DNA of 64,000 nucleotides, taken from NCBI GenBank assembly GCA_905250075.1, contig CAJNOP010000004.1, positions 2,842,621-2,906,620 of the forward strand, given 5' to 3'. The DNA is from Rotaria sp. Silwood1. Its lineage: Eukaryota > Rotifera > Eurotatoria > Philodinida > Philodinidae. Position 1 is the first letter of the stretch; each line of letters opens with the position of its first letter. Shown here piece after piece: positions 49,353 to 59,966 of the stretch. The notes under the pieces were generated by a model. The model made no database searches. It was not told the DNA's origin and saw only the letters and a program-made list of their open reading frames with translations. The translations under genes and the position numbers were made by a program.

Positions 49353-52045
49353 AACTTGTCTTACATGTTTTAATTGTTAGTAATTGTTTTTTTTGGGTGT
49401 ATTTGTATGTGATTTGTTGTACACAATAAAATGGATACAACGGTAGCAGTGATCATTTTAGAATATTATAAATCTATTACGAGAAATTTTTTTGCCGAAG
49501 AATATTGTGGATCACATTTCTTGGTAGGATTTTGAGTTCATTTTGAAAACTATAAATTCTAACAACAGAAATTTGTACTATACAGACTACTTGATTATCG
49601 AGTGCATGATTTACTATTCGTTGATCATATGAAAAAATATATTCAATGTGACGTTCAAATGTATTGTCAGAATTACAACCTGGATAAGTTTTTCAAACGT
49701 AATAGAACACCACATACTATTAATTATTTAGAAGGTCAACATTCTCGAATGACAAAAATACACGTAAATTCTCCGGATTCAAATATTTACTTTGTGACTG
49801 ATTTACTGCAAAAATAACAATCTTTAGCATTATTGCAAAATACGAAATGATATGGAAACTCAAATTCCAAAACATCAGAAACATAAAGTTATGACAGATG
49901 AATGTTTCATGAAATAATTATGTTAACATTATGATAAAGGTCGTATTGATATTCTAACGGTCTTGAAAACTACTGGATTGAGATATTTTCAACGTTCATC
50001 AAAAAAAACTTAAACAACAATCTCTTTGTTTTTCTGTTATGACAATATATTGATTGTCGCAATCTCTACTCATTTGGTTTATATCTCTTCTTCAAAATAA
50101 TCAACAATAAAAGAAGAATGCATATTTTTGGACTAACTTTTGATAGGAACTAGATAAAGATCTGCAGTTTTCACTGTTTAAAAAATGACATAAAAACTAC
50201 ATCAAATGGTATATGTCAGAGTTTTCTCAAGATTTATCATCAAGTTTATTAAACACAAAACATGGTGTAATGTAAAAGTTTTCGAATTTTAATTTTTAGG
50301 AATTCCCTAGGATCATTAAGTAAAGATCTATAAATTATATAAGTTCAATGTTGTAAGGTTTAACCAATCATGAGTTATTAACATTGTAATATGTGTTATC
50401 GGCAGATTTCTCCGAAAAAACTGACTTTTTTTCTGATTTTTTGACGAAAAATCCACCTTATGAACATGTTCAAAAAAGCCTTGATTTTTAAAAAACTTGA
50501 CGAGAAACCCGAAAAAAGCTTGTCAAAAAACACTGATATGCACGATTCTATGCAGTTTCATCTGTTCCTTTTAAATGATGAAAACTGCAGATCTCGATGT
50601 CGTTCCTATCAACAATTATTCCAAAAATATTCATCTTTCTTTTATTTTGAAATGAATAATAATTATTAAATTAATTTAAGACAAAGGACTTTTTCAATAG
50701 CTTCTATTGAACAGTTGTACTCGTATCATTCAAACGTGTATCTGAATCATACCTGATTGGTATGTACGAGAAAATATTTTCAAATTTCACTTTGCTTCTT
50801 AGTCGAGAATCAGTGAAGTATTTCTACTATAAAACCAGTTCATGGTTATAGCCTGTTTCTTGAGAGATCGAATATTTTTAGTGATTTTTTTTTGTTCTAG
50901 AGCTCTACATTAACGGTAAAAATAAACTTCGTTTCAGCTGATAAGCGGTTTTAAATCTGGGAAGATTTTCTTCATTAGTTGAAACATTTTAAGACCTTCT
51001 ATGCAAACTAATTAGTTTAATGGAAATCTTTATCTAGGTAAAATTCAAAACTATGCTTATAGTGCAAATGTGAAGTCGTAAAATTGAAATTCACGAAAAA
51101 CATTAAATCTTTTCAAAAGTACGTTATATCGACAAAATTTTTATGAAAGTAAATATGATTCATTAGGTCTCGATTGAAAAAGAGAGATGATACCTGGAAA
51201 TGTCTACGCATTACCTTGCCTCATAAATAAACGTGTGTCATTTTCTTTTTCTTTTTGATTATTCATAAAAATATTTCACGCTTGATAAACATGATAATGT
51301 CAATGCAAACCATATTCATCGTGTATAGAAGAAAAATATATGTGTGTGATAATTTTTTAAAGCCATATCTTTTACGAGAGATTTTTTACAAAACAAGAAA
51401 AAAACATAATGATTATTATTAATGTTGAGTGAAAAAATTTCTTATTTTTTTCCAAAATTTATAAATTAAGTTATTCAGACTTTTTATTAGATATGCTCAG
51501 TGTTATTACAGGTATATAGATATAGTAGACATTACCAAAGAGAAAACATTCCCTGAGTGTTTCTATTAGGTATGCTATTATAATAAAGAGGATCACAAGA
51601 ATAATTTTATATCTTGAACAGTATTACGCTTGTAGTAAAAATTGGCTTTGTTAAACCTAGACATGTACATGATGAAGATTCATTTACTTTAAAAACAACA
51701 ATTTACTTTATTCAACATTTTGATAAAAAGATTAAGACGTTCTAATTATTTTATAAGTCATCTATAGATTAAAAAAAGTGAATATATTATTTCTAGATAT
51801 AGTATGAGTAAAAAAGAAAATGAAAGTCAAAAATTTACTTTATTTATTGATAAATTATAATTGATGAAAAAGAAAAAACAAATAATCATAATAGCTTAAA
51901 CTTTGATCTATTCAATTGTTAATCTATCAAATATCAAAAAATTTTAAAAAAATATCGATCTAAGAATAAATGAAAGTTAATATTCAGTCCTATGCTTTTA
52001 TGTTTCCAAATTTGATTTGATCGTAAATGATTGTTCTAATCTTTT
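49353..52045. other. Intergenic, with one MITE
   Basis: CAPS2 3' flank, then AT-rich sequence. An 85-codon stop-free stretch at 49563-49817 (+) reads fairly protein-like (HDLLFVDHMKKYI, NYLEGQHSRMTKI) but has no ATG at its start, no recognisable domain and no partner exon. It could be a gene remnant or chance. The MITE at 50095-50660 is listed separately. Confidence 0.5.
50095..50660. mobile_element. Degenerate MITE with about 150-bp inverted arms
   Basis: The left arm contains TTTTGATAGGAAC...AGATCTGCAGTTTTCA (about 50140-50176). The right arm contains the complement, TGAAAACTGCAGATCT...GTTCCTATCAAC (50578-50617). The similarity extends outward through ATATTTTTGGA and inward through TTTAAAA. 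The ends are approximate and no target-site duplication was found. Confidence 0.65.
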
Positions 52046-52207
52046 CTAATTCTTGGATTTTGCTGAATCTACTTTTGGTTCATCAGATTTTTTTCCACAC
52101 TTGCATCGTTCATCACGAGGCACATCTTTTAATGCTTGTTCAATATGTTGACCACAACCTTTCCATGTTGGTTTACCACATTTATCACAAACCGTTTTCA
52201 TACACAT
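52046..52207 (-). CDS. Small Cys-rich conserved protein, 53 aa
   Basis: A single-exon 53-aa protein starting MCMKTVCDKCGKPTWKGCG. Cysteines at 7, 10, 18, 35 and 37, with His21, suggest metal binding (CxxC-GKPTW-x-GCGxH). I recall similar very small proteins with this CxxCGKPTWxGCGxH pattern in bacteria, fungi and plants; their function is not known to me. The C-terminus is a Lys/Ser/Asp tail. The ATG at 52207 is preferred over upstream in-frame codons because the conserved block starts right after it. A second ATG lies two codons downstream. Confidence 0.65.
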   Translation of the reverse strand: MCMKTVCDKCGKPTWKGCGQHIEQALKDVPRDERCKCGKKSDEPKVDSAKSKN

Positions 52208-52512
52208 ATTGGTAGTTTTTTTTTTGTTAATGGTAAACGATCCAGAAAAAATGATTGAATTGATCGTTGTACAGAGACGCTTTATAGGACGCAACGTATG
52301 ATAGAAAGTAATAAAAAAAAGCCCTTTTCTTCACCCTTTCGATTACAAAGGTTACAATGAAAAGCCTTGTGCCCAGAATTGAAGTATGAATATTATTGGA
52401 TAGAAAGAAAAACAAGATAAAGAAAAATAACCTTGTAAATATGAATGATATATGCTAAAAGTTCGAATGAAATTCTCGCGCGTTTCTATCATTTATTAAA
52501 AACATAAAATAT
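52208..52512. other. Divergent intergenic region
   Basis: 305 nt between the minus-strand Cys-rich gene and the plus-strand DHHC gene. It may serve as a shared promoter region; no element is recognisable. Confidence 0.5.
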
Positions 52513-53620
52513 ATGACAAGAATAAATCTTCAAATAAGTCAATATGAAAATTTATCAAATATTCGTCGTTGGCAAATTCATGCTGGTTCAAATCATTTTT
52601 GTTTTAATGGACATTGTATCACTGGAAGAAATCTTTCTGGTGCAATCATTGTTATTGGTCTTATTTCTTTAACATGTCTACTTTGGTTAATTTTTGAATT
52701 ACCTATTCTTATGAAAGAATTTAATAATACTAGTCTATTAATTCTTATTGTTGGTCTTCTTTTAATTTTTTATACATATAGTGAGAAGAGAAACATACAA
52801 AACAAAGCAATCGAATTTTCTATTTTCTAGTTTATTTTTTTCGTGCAATGTGTACTGATCCAGGTATCATACAACGTTCAACATCTATTGAACGTTTAGT
52901 TTTAAGAAACAAATTAAATTTAAATCAAATGTCATCTGATTATTTAAATAATTTAACATATGATATTAAAATAAATGGTATTTTAGTTAAATGTAAATAT
53001 TGTATAACATGTCAAATGATTCGACCACCACGTTCTTCGCATTGTGCTATTTGTTCAAATTGTATATCTATACTTGATCATCATTGTCCATTTTTAAGTA
53101 CATGTATTGGAATGAGAAATTATCGGTTTTTTTTCTTATTTCTTATTTGTTTATTACAAACAGAACTTTTTTTATTTGCAACAAGTTTAATCAAAGTATT
53201 TTTTGGCATGTTTATTGAGAAAAAGAAAGCCAGATTTTTTTTCTAAATGTTAGATTTTACTCTATATGCACGATGGAATATTGTCACAATCAATTATATC
53301 AACAATTCCATCGTATTTTATTTTAATTATAACTGGTTCTAGTGCTCTTTATACATGTAATTTATTAGGATATCAATGTATGATATCAAGTCGTGGTTTA
53401 ACAACTCGTGAAGATGATAAAGGAATTTATATTAATGAAAATCCATTTAATACACATTCTTGCTTTAATAATCTAGCAAAAAAATTATGTACATCATTAT
53501 CTCCTAGTGCTTGTAAGTATACGAAAGAGAAAATTGTAATTAGAAACTATGTTGTTCTTAGATGGTGCACATCGTTTAGTTAATCAAACAAAATATCACT
53601 TTATGAAAGAAAATATTTAA
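52513..53620 (+). CDS. DHHC-type protein S-acyltransferase (ZDHHC9/14/18-like), 316 aa, 4 exons
   Basis: Integral membrane palmitoyltransferase, probably of the Golgi/ER group that includes the Ras-modifying ZDHHC9. Exons: 52513-52780, 52831-53195, 53254-53512, 53562-53620; the frame is continuous. Two transmembrane segments lie in exon 1 (about 38-62 and 70-89), followed by TDPG at 98-101. The Cys-rich domain (144-175: CKYCITC, PPRSSHCAICSNC) ends in the catalytic ILDHHC (D172-C175), then a third transmembrane segment (about 184-210) and a fourth (about 225-250). The TTxE motif is present as TTRE (261-264). FNGHCITG in the N-terminal part matches the ZDHHC9/14/18 subgroup. It ends only 66 nt from the convergent TMEM230 stop codon. 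Confidence 0.9.
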
Positions 53621-53686
53621 TGACATAGAAGAAAAATATATAAACAACAATATGCATGTCTAATTATCCATACAATTTCATTAGAA

Positions 53687-54834
53687 TCAATCTAAATCAG
53701 GTATATCAGCAAAAGAAAAATTTTTATCACCTTTCCATGCCCAATAGGCAATACGTATATGATAAAAACCAGGAAGAAAAACAAGTAAACCAATCAATAT
53801 TAATGGCCATGAACGATCAGTATGCTTTAAAAAAAATCAATCAGCAATAATCAGAAAGAACAAAGTAAAACAGAAAACAAATACGAACTTGTGTTTGAAT
53901 ATAACCAGTCAATATTAATGAACCTAATGTAATCATTAGAGAACCAAGAAGAAAAAGGACAGTTGCTAAAATAATACCATATATTGGAATTTTAGCTGTT
54001 GGTTCTTGAAACTAAAATTAATGAAGTAATAAGTTTAATATTTTAAATTCAAGAATTTCTATTAAAATCGCTTAGATTAAAATACATCTCAAAAGGAAGT
54101 TTTTAATTAAAAATAATCAATATTATCAAAAAGAAGTAGACACAAGATATTAACGATGTAAATCAATAACAATTCTCTTAAATGTATAAGTAGAATATAC
54201 TATCCTTTAGACTTTTCAACTTACTTGCAAGTCCGAATACTGTTTCTCTTTCGCTTCAAAACGATAATATGGTGGCTCTCTATTATGATCTCTTTTTCGT
54301 TTGAATATATTTCTAAAATATTAATAAACTTATTATTAATATACATATAAGTATCAATGTAATATTAATAATTAATAGATATATCACTATTTCAATTGGT
54401 CTCCATACTTCAGCTAATCATTAATAAAAATTAATGGAAATAAAATATGTATTGAATTGTTTGTTTCATCAATTCATATTTGTTCATTTTTACATTGTTA
54501 AATAAAATGTACAGTTACACTTTGAAGAATAATAAATATTTTCTTTGTGTCTCTTTCATCATTATTTTATTATGATTATATTTTTCTTACCTCGTGGGAC
54601 TTTTGAAGCGCTAGAAAAGAAAAAAAAAAGAATAATAAAGTTTAATTATCATGGGAATATAAGAGAATCAACAAGAAAAATTACAATACGCAGTATTCTT
54701 TTGTTTTTGATTTAAAAAATTCATCTCACTTTTTTTTTCTTGTCTTTATTATTCAAAATTTGTTCATCGTTCTTTTCTTCTAATTCAATATTAGTAGAGG
54801 ATATTATTTGTGTTCGTGTTGGCCGTAGATACAT
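53687..54834 (-). CDS. TMEM230: TMEM230 transmembrane protein, 157 aa, 5 exons including a 20-nt microexon
   Basis: Two-pass membrane protein of secretory and recycling vesicles. Exons: 54834-54730, 54610-54591, 54312-54225, 54011-53889, 53824-53687; the frame is continuous only if the 20-nt exon is included. The conserved part begins [18 protein letters not shown], then transmembrane 1 ([20 protein letters not shown]), [23 protein letters not shown] (transmembrane 2) and the family ending RIAYWAWKG...FADIPDLD. Vertebrate TMEM230 is about 120 aa; the extra N-terminal 35 residues here are polar and Lys/Glu-rich. The ATG directly follows TTCTTCAG, an acceptor-like sequence. Confidence 0.9.
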
Positions 54835-55240
54835 CTGAAGAAATACAAGCGTAAAACTCAATTATATATATTTATGTATTTATAGTTAGAAAAATTCATT
54901 CTTCTGATTGCCAACAACTACTACACATACAATAAAAAAAACTAACGAAAAAAAAAGCATACGATTAGAATAAACAAAAACGCTGTGTGTGTGTGTGTGC
55001 GTGTATATCACACCACAACTAAAAAAGATAGATATTTGGCTTTCTGGAGATAAAATATGACGTATTATTTGTTTGACTAGTAAATAGAAAAAAAAAATTG
55101 AGACACAACACTACACACGTACAAACAAAGAAAAAGAAAGTTTGTTTCTCGGAAACAACATACAACAAATATCTGACCGTGGGAGGAGGAGAAGAGGATA
55201 CAAAAAAAAGTCATTTTTCTTTTATAGTAATGAGTATATT
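54835..55240. other. Ras-TMEM230 intergenic spacer
   Basis: 406 nt between two genes transcribed in the same (minus) direction. Contains a (TG)n run at 54983-55004. No exon is visible. Confidence 0.55.
54983..55004. repeat. (TG)n microsatellite
   Basis: Alternating TG/CG dinucleotides are directly visible. Confidence 0.85.
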
Positions 55241-56329
55241 TTACATAAGCATACAACTATGTTTTTCACTACGTTGTTTTGCACTTTGACTACGATTATC
55301 TTTTAATGATGAAGATTTATTTCCGCCAATATTTGTACCACTACCACTACTTTTATTTTTACGACCCTTTCGATCTTTACGTGTACGTTCCTTCTACAAG
55401 AATATAAATTATTTCTTTAAAAACAAAAAAAAAGTATTAAAAAATTTGACTTACATATTTTCGTATTTCTCGTACAAGAGTATAAAATGCTTCTTCAACA
55501 CCTTGCCGTGTTTTAGCTGATGTTTGTACAAATGGCATCGATAATGATGCAGCAAAGTCTTTTGCATAAGATAAATCAATAGTACGTGTAGGTAAATCAA
55601 TTTTATTTCCCACCACTAATGAAATTTAAATAATTCAAATTTATTAAATAAACGAAGGCGTTAATTTTTTTGTTTTATAATACTTACAAACCATAGGTAT
55701 ATCATCAGCGTCTTTAACACGTTTTATCTGTTCACGATATTGTTTTATCTCTTCAAATGATTTTGCACTATTAACTGCAAAAACGCATAGGAATCCTTCA
55801 CCACCACGCATATATTGATCACGCATGGCACTAAAATAAGAACATATTTGACTTATATCTTGTAAAGGTTCTATCTACAAACCTATATTCTTCTTGTCCA
55901 GCAGTATCCTATTAATATGAAAAACAAAACAAAAATTCTAAATTAATTTTATTAATTCATTCATATACATACAAGAATATCCAGTAGACATGTTTCACCA
56001 TCGACAACAGCTTGTTTTCGATAGGAATCCTCTATAATTTTCATTCAAAAAGAAAACAAGTCTTAAAAAGACAAACAAAAAATTATCTTCATACCAATTG
56101 TTGGATCATATTCATCAATAAAACTAGAAAGTAAATTAAATTAATAATAATTATGATAATAAATTTATTTCAAAACTTACTGGTTTTGAATCAGTTGAAT
56201 TGTCAATGCACTTTTGCCCACGCCGCCAGCTGATGTTACAAAAAAAAGGAACACAATATATTAATCGAATAATTCAATTTGAAAATTATCTCATGTACCT
56301 CCGACGACGACGAGCTTATATTCAGTCAT
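55241..56329 (-). CDS. RAS: Ras small GTPase (H/K/N-Ras type), 216 aa, 8 exons
   Basis: Membrane-anchored GTPase switch upstream of Raf/MAPK and PI3K. Exons: 56329-56299, 56229-56181, 56123-56095, 56031-55973, 55908-55883, 55830-55688, 55615-55455, 55393-55241; all close in frame. The N-terminus [20 protein letters not shown] carries the P-loop with Gly12 and Gly13. The effector loop YDPTIEDSY (32-40) is identical to mammalian Ras, as is [17 protein letters not shown] with Gln61. GNKxD (LVGNKID) and TSAKT complete the nucleotide-binding motifs. The protein ends in the CAAX box CMLM. The hypervariable region is about 27 residues longer than in human Ras (189 aa) and is Lys/Arg/Ser/Gly-rich. 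Eight small exons for 216 aa is very fragmented. TMEM230 follows downstream on the same strand. Confidence 0.96.
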
Positions 56330-59300
56330 GACTTATCTTCGTATTTTCTCCTCTTTTTATTTTTACTATAAGTAATCTAAAGAAGTATATATATATATGA
56401 CTAAATACAAGGTTTATGGCATTTCTATATATATATATATGAGAAAGAAAGAACGAGAATAAAAATATGATGCACTAGCATTTCTGTTTCCCGGAAGAAT
56501 AAGAAAAAAAAACGATAGTTACATACATGTAACAGTAGAAAGCTATTTTAGAAAGAATTCGCTACTTGCACTGTTTTTCAATAGTATATGATTGTAGCAC
56601 TTACTATAGATTGGATAATAGAATGGACTGATTAAAATTAAGCTATTGTAGAGGGCATTCGAACACAGAGCATCATGTTGATTGAATCTTCAATGGTTCT
56701 GATAGAGTATTTCTAATGACACTTATTCCAAGAAGTAGAAGCAAAGCCTACAAAACACGGATTATTTTCAATATACATGCTCTTTTACTTTGAACACTGG
56801 AATGTACACAATAGACTTCATTGAATAAAAGAACACTATTTTTAAGATGATTATATATATTATTTAGAGAAAAACAAAGTAATAATTTGACCTTAATCTA
56901 TTTTTCTTTTGTAGAACAAATAACATTTTTCTATCATCTCATTATCTCTCTGTGATTATATTAGGAAAAAACGTACAAAAAAGAATTGCCTTATTCGCTT
57001 ACAATCTTTGTTTATCATCCATAGACCTTTTTCTGTCAAATGAAAGAATATAAAGTTGTTTTTTTTTTTTCTTTCTGTTTTTCTTTAATAATCATTTTAA
57101 AAAGAAGTTAATCGTTCTACATTTCGATAAGTTCAACTGACACAACTAAGATATATTTGTTCACTGTGCGAGTATAAATAAAGCGTAAAAAAACCATTTT
57201 TTTTGTATTCCCATTAGAGACATTGTTCTGACATGTTGTCAACATTGAAATTAATTTATTATAATTATATTAAGAGAGTCATTACAGACACCATCAGATT
57301 GAGCACTTTGTAAGAAAAAAATCGGTTGCTGACTAAGCTTAAGATTTTTGTTGTTGTTGTCCTAAAAATGAACACTTTGAGAACAGTAGACAGAGTACTT
57401 AGATAGTTGAGTTCATTTAAAAAATGTATAATATTACATAAACACTCAATGTTTGATAAAATCATCGATTTGGAAGCATTTCATTCTAACTTGATTTTTG
57501 AATAAATCAAGTCTTTTTTTGTTTTAATTAAATATAACACATAATGAGTATTTTGTTTTAAAGTGAAAAATTATAATGGTCTTACAGAAAATCTGGTTAT
57601 CGTATAAATAGTCTGTATAAGACCTATTTCTTCACGGACTATACAGACTAATTCTTCAATCCTTAGAAAATAAATCTCTCCAATAAGTCGTGTCAATTTC
57701 GTAATAGACATAAGAAATATGCTTAAACTTCTTATCTAAGATTAAATCAATTTTACGTTTTAATTAGTTTCATCACGATCATATTTAATTGATATATAAA
57801 TATATAATCTTTTCCGTTACATAAAAATCTCTCCATGTGAACATCAAAGGACCAAATAGTTTCAAATCCGTCGGAGTGATTTTTTTCAGAAATGCTTCTT
57901 TCACGTGAACACCTCATTATTCTGAATGATGAACATCTATTTTGCCACTCCTCCCAATATTAAAATCTCTCCATTGTGAAAACACATGTCATGTTTTTTT
58001 TTACTTCTTTCTACTGGTTATCACCTTCTCTTTTATACAACTACAAGTCTATGCTTTTTATGCATAATTCAATTGCTCTATATGTTAAGAAAAGCATGAC
58101 ATCATGACAAAAACTTTACAAGAAAAAGCTTAAAATAATTTATGAGGTAAAATCAAGTTTAATTAACATTGATACTACTTCAACAGTAGAACGACAAAAT
58201 AGCATTACAAGATTTTAACAAACAATTTTGTATTGCAGTTAAAAAAATCTTTTAATTCAAGAAATTCAAATGAAATCATATAAACAAGAGTATAGATAAT
58301 CCGATATCCCAGTGAAGAATATTTGCTTCAAAGAACGGGAAAGAACGCGTTCCGTAAAATTAAAAGCCGTTTTTTTAAGAAAAGAAAACGTTCCAACAAA
58401 AGTGGAAAGTGTTCCAAAATGGAACCATTAAGAACACATTCCATGGTTTTTGGAATGCGTTCTTAACTGTTCCAGCTTTTTTGGAACGTTTTCTTTTCTC
58501 AAAAAAAGCTAACTCTTTGTGGAACACATTCTTGATTGTTATTGCCTGAATATAGATTCACTATAGGAGTTCTCGAGGAGAAGTTCGGACATAATTTTTT
58601 GAAAGATCGATTCTAGTGCAACTCGACGAGCTCTATCCAATGGCGTGCTCTAATTTTTCGTAGCTCAAACTGTTTTTTAAAAAGAAAATTTTGGAATCAG
58701 AACTGCCAGTTGTAAAGTATGACTAATTGAAGGTTCCACCATTTTTGGCATCAGTTTCAGGGTACCGTACTTAAGAGCTGTCATTTTTGAATCAAAAGTG
58801 ACGTTAAATTCAGATGAAAGCGTTCATCAGTCAAAAGAATCCATTCTCAGGTGTTTCTCAAGAGAATGTTAAAAAAGCGGTCTCATTTCGATGGAATCCT
58901 ATCTTGACTGTTTCGAAATAGAATGGGCAGACACACGTTCTATTGGTTCATGGAATGGTTCAGAATGCTTTCTATCCAGGTAAAGAACAATTTTTGAACT
59001 GAGAAGAAAGCATTCCGTACTAGTGTGGAACAGTAAAGAATGCGTTGCTTTAGATTCAGAACTTTTCTTTTTGTTTGTGAAAACGTTCGCAAACCTGTAG
59101 AACGCATTCTTCATGTAAAAGACAAGTCTCTACATTTTTATGAATGCGTTCTCTTCCGTTATTTTTAGAAATATTTTTCACTGGGATGTAGCAAGAATTA
59201 GTGTACGAGCAGATATTCTAGAACAGTTTCATTATATCACAGTAAACCATTCGTTAAATGTCTGCACGGAACACTTCCATATAGTGAACGCTTTCTCAAT

Positions 59301-59966
59301 GGTTTCGATGGTGTTCACAAAAGATACATTCTTTTTTGTTTATGGACCGTTTCAGATACAATGCAGCATGCATGCCTTTCATTCAGCTTTGCTTTTTTTT
59401 TTTACAAGGATTATTTTGTTTTTGCATAAGTATTTTTAGCATAGATATGTATAAAAATGTTGGCTCTGTTCACTGACTATTAATTAAAAAGTGTTTAGTG
59501 AATATCTCTCTAAGCATATAGAAAAGAAACTAGAAACTTCAAAATAGACTCTACATCACGAACTGCATATTTGTTGAAATCTTCAGCAAGATCACACTTC
59601 AAAAAACTTCTTCTTAAAAGCTGGTTTTCTAGAGATCCTTTCAAATCTTGAAACAAAGTCTTTTGTCTCATCATCCACTAGAAATTCGGTGAAAGGATTT
59701 GTAACATTTGGTATTGTTTTTGAATTACTTATTCGATTATAAGAAGGTTTTTCTGTACGCCATTACATCACCTATCACGCATAAATCATTTTTTTGAAAA
59801 ATGTAGGCATGTTCACAAAGAAACGCTTCTTTTTAAATTAAAATCCATAAAATGAAGGTCAATGTTCTTTCTTGTGTTGCGTCACTGACAAAAGAAATGG
59901 TTTATATATCTTTTATTAATTTTCATAAATTGAACTATAACAAAAATGGATGAACAATAAAGGAAA
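56330..59966. other. Non-coding region between Ras and the aminopeptidase gene
   Basis: No supported exon. It contains a hairpin at 57607-57648 (perfect 11-bp arms tagtctgtata / tatacagacta), a foldback repeat at 58340-58535 and, across 58330-59300, many GAA-(4 nt)-TTC palindromes. The open frames 58899-59114 (-) and 59140-59439 (+) fall inside that repetitive zone and show no motif. Confidence 0.55.
58340..58535. repeat. Foldback repeat with GAAYGYRTTC palindromes
   Basis: Imperfect inverted arms of about 80-100 nt are centred on 58446-58450: aagaacacattcca against tggaatgcgttctt, then AAGAAAAGAAAACGTTCCAA against TTGGAACGTTTTCTTTTCTC. The left arm has an extra copy of the guttcc/ggaac unit. 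Related palindromes such as gaacgcgttcc continue on both sides. Confidence 0.75.
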
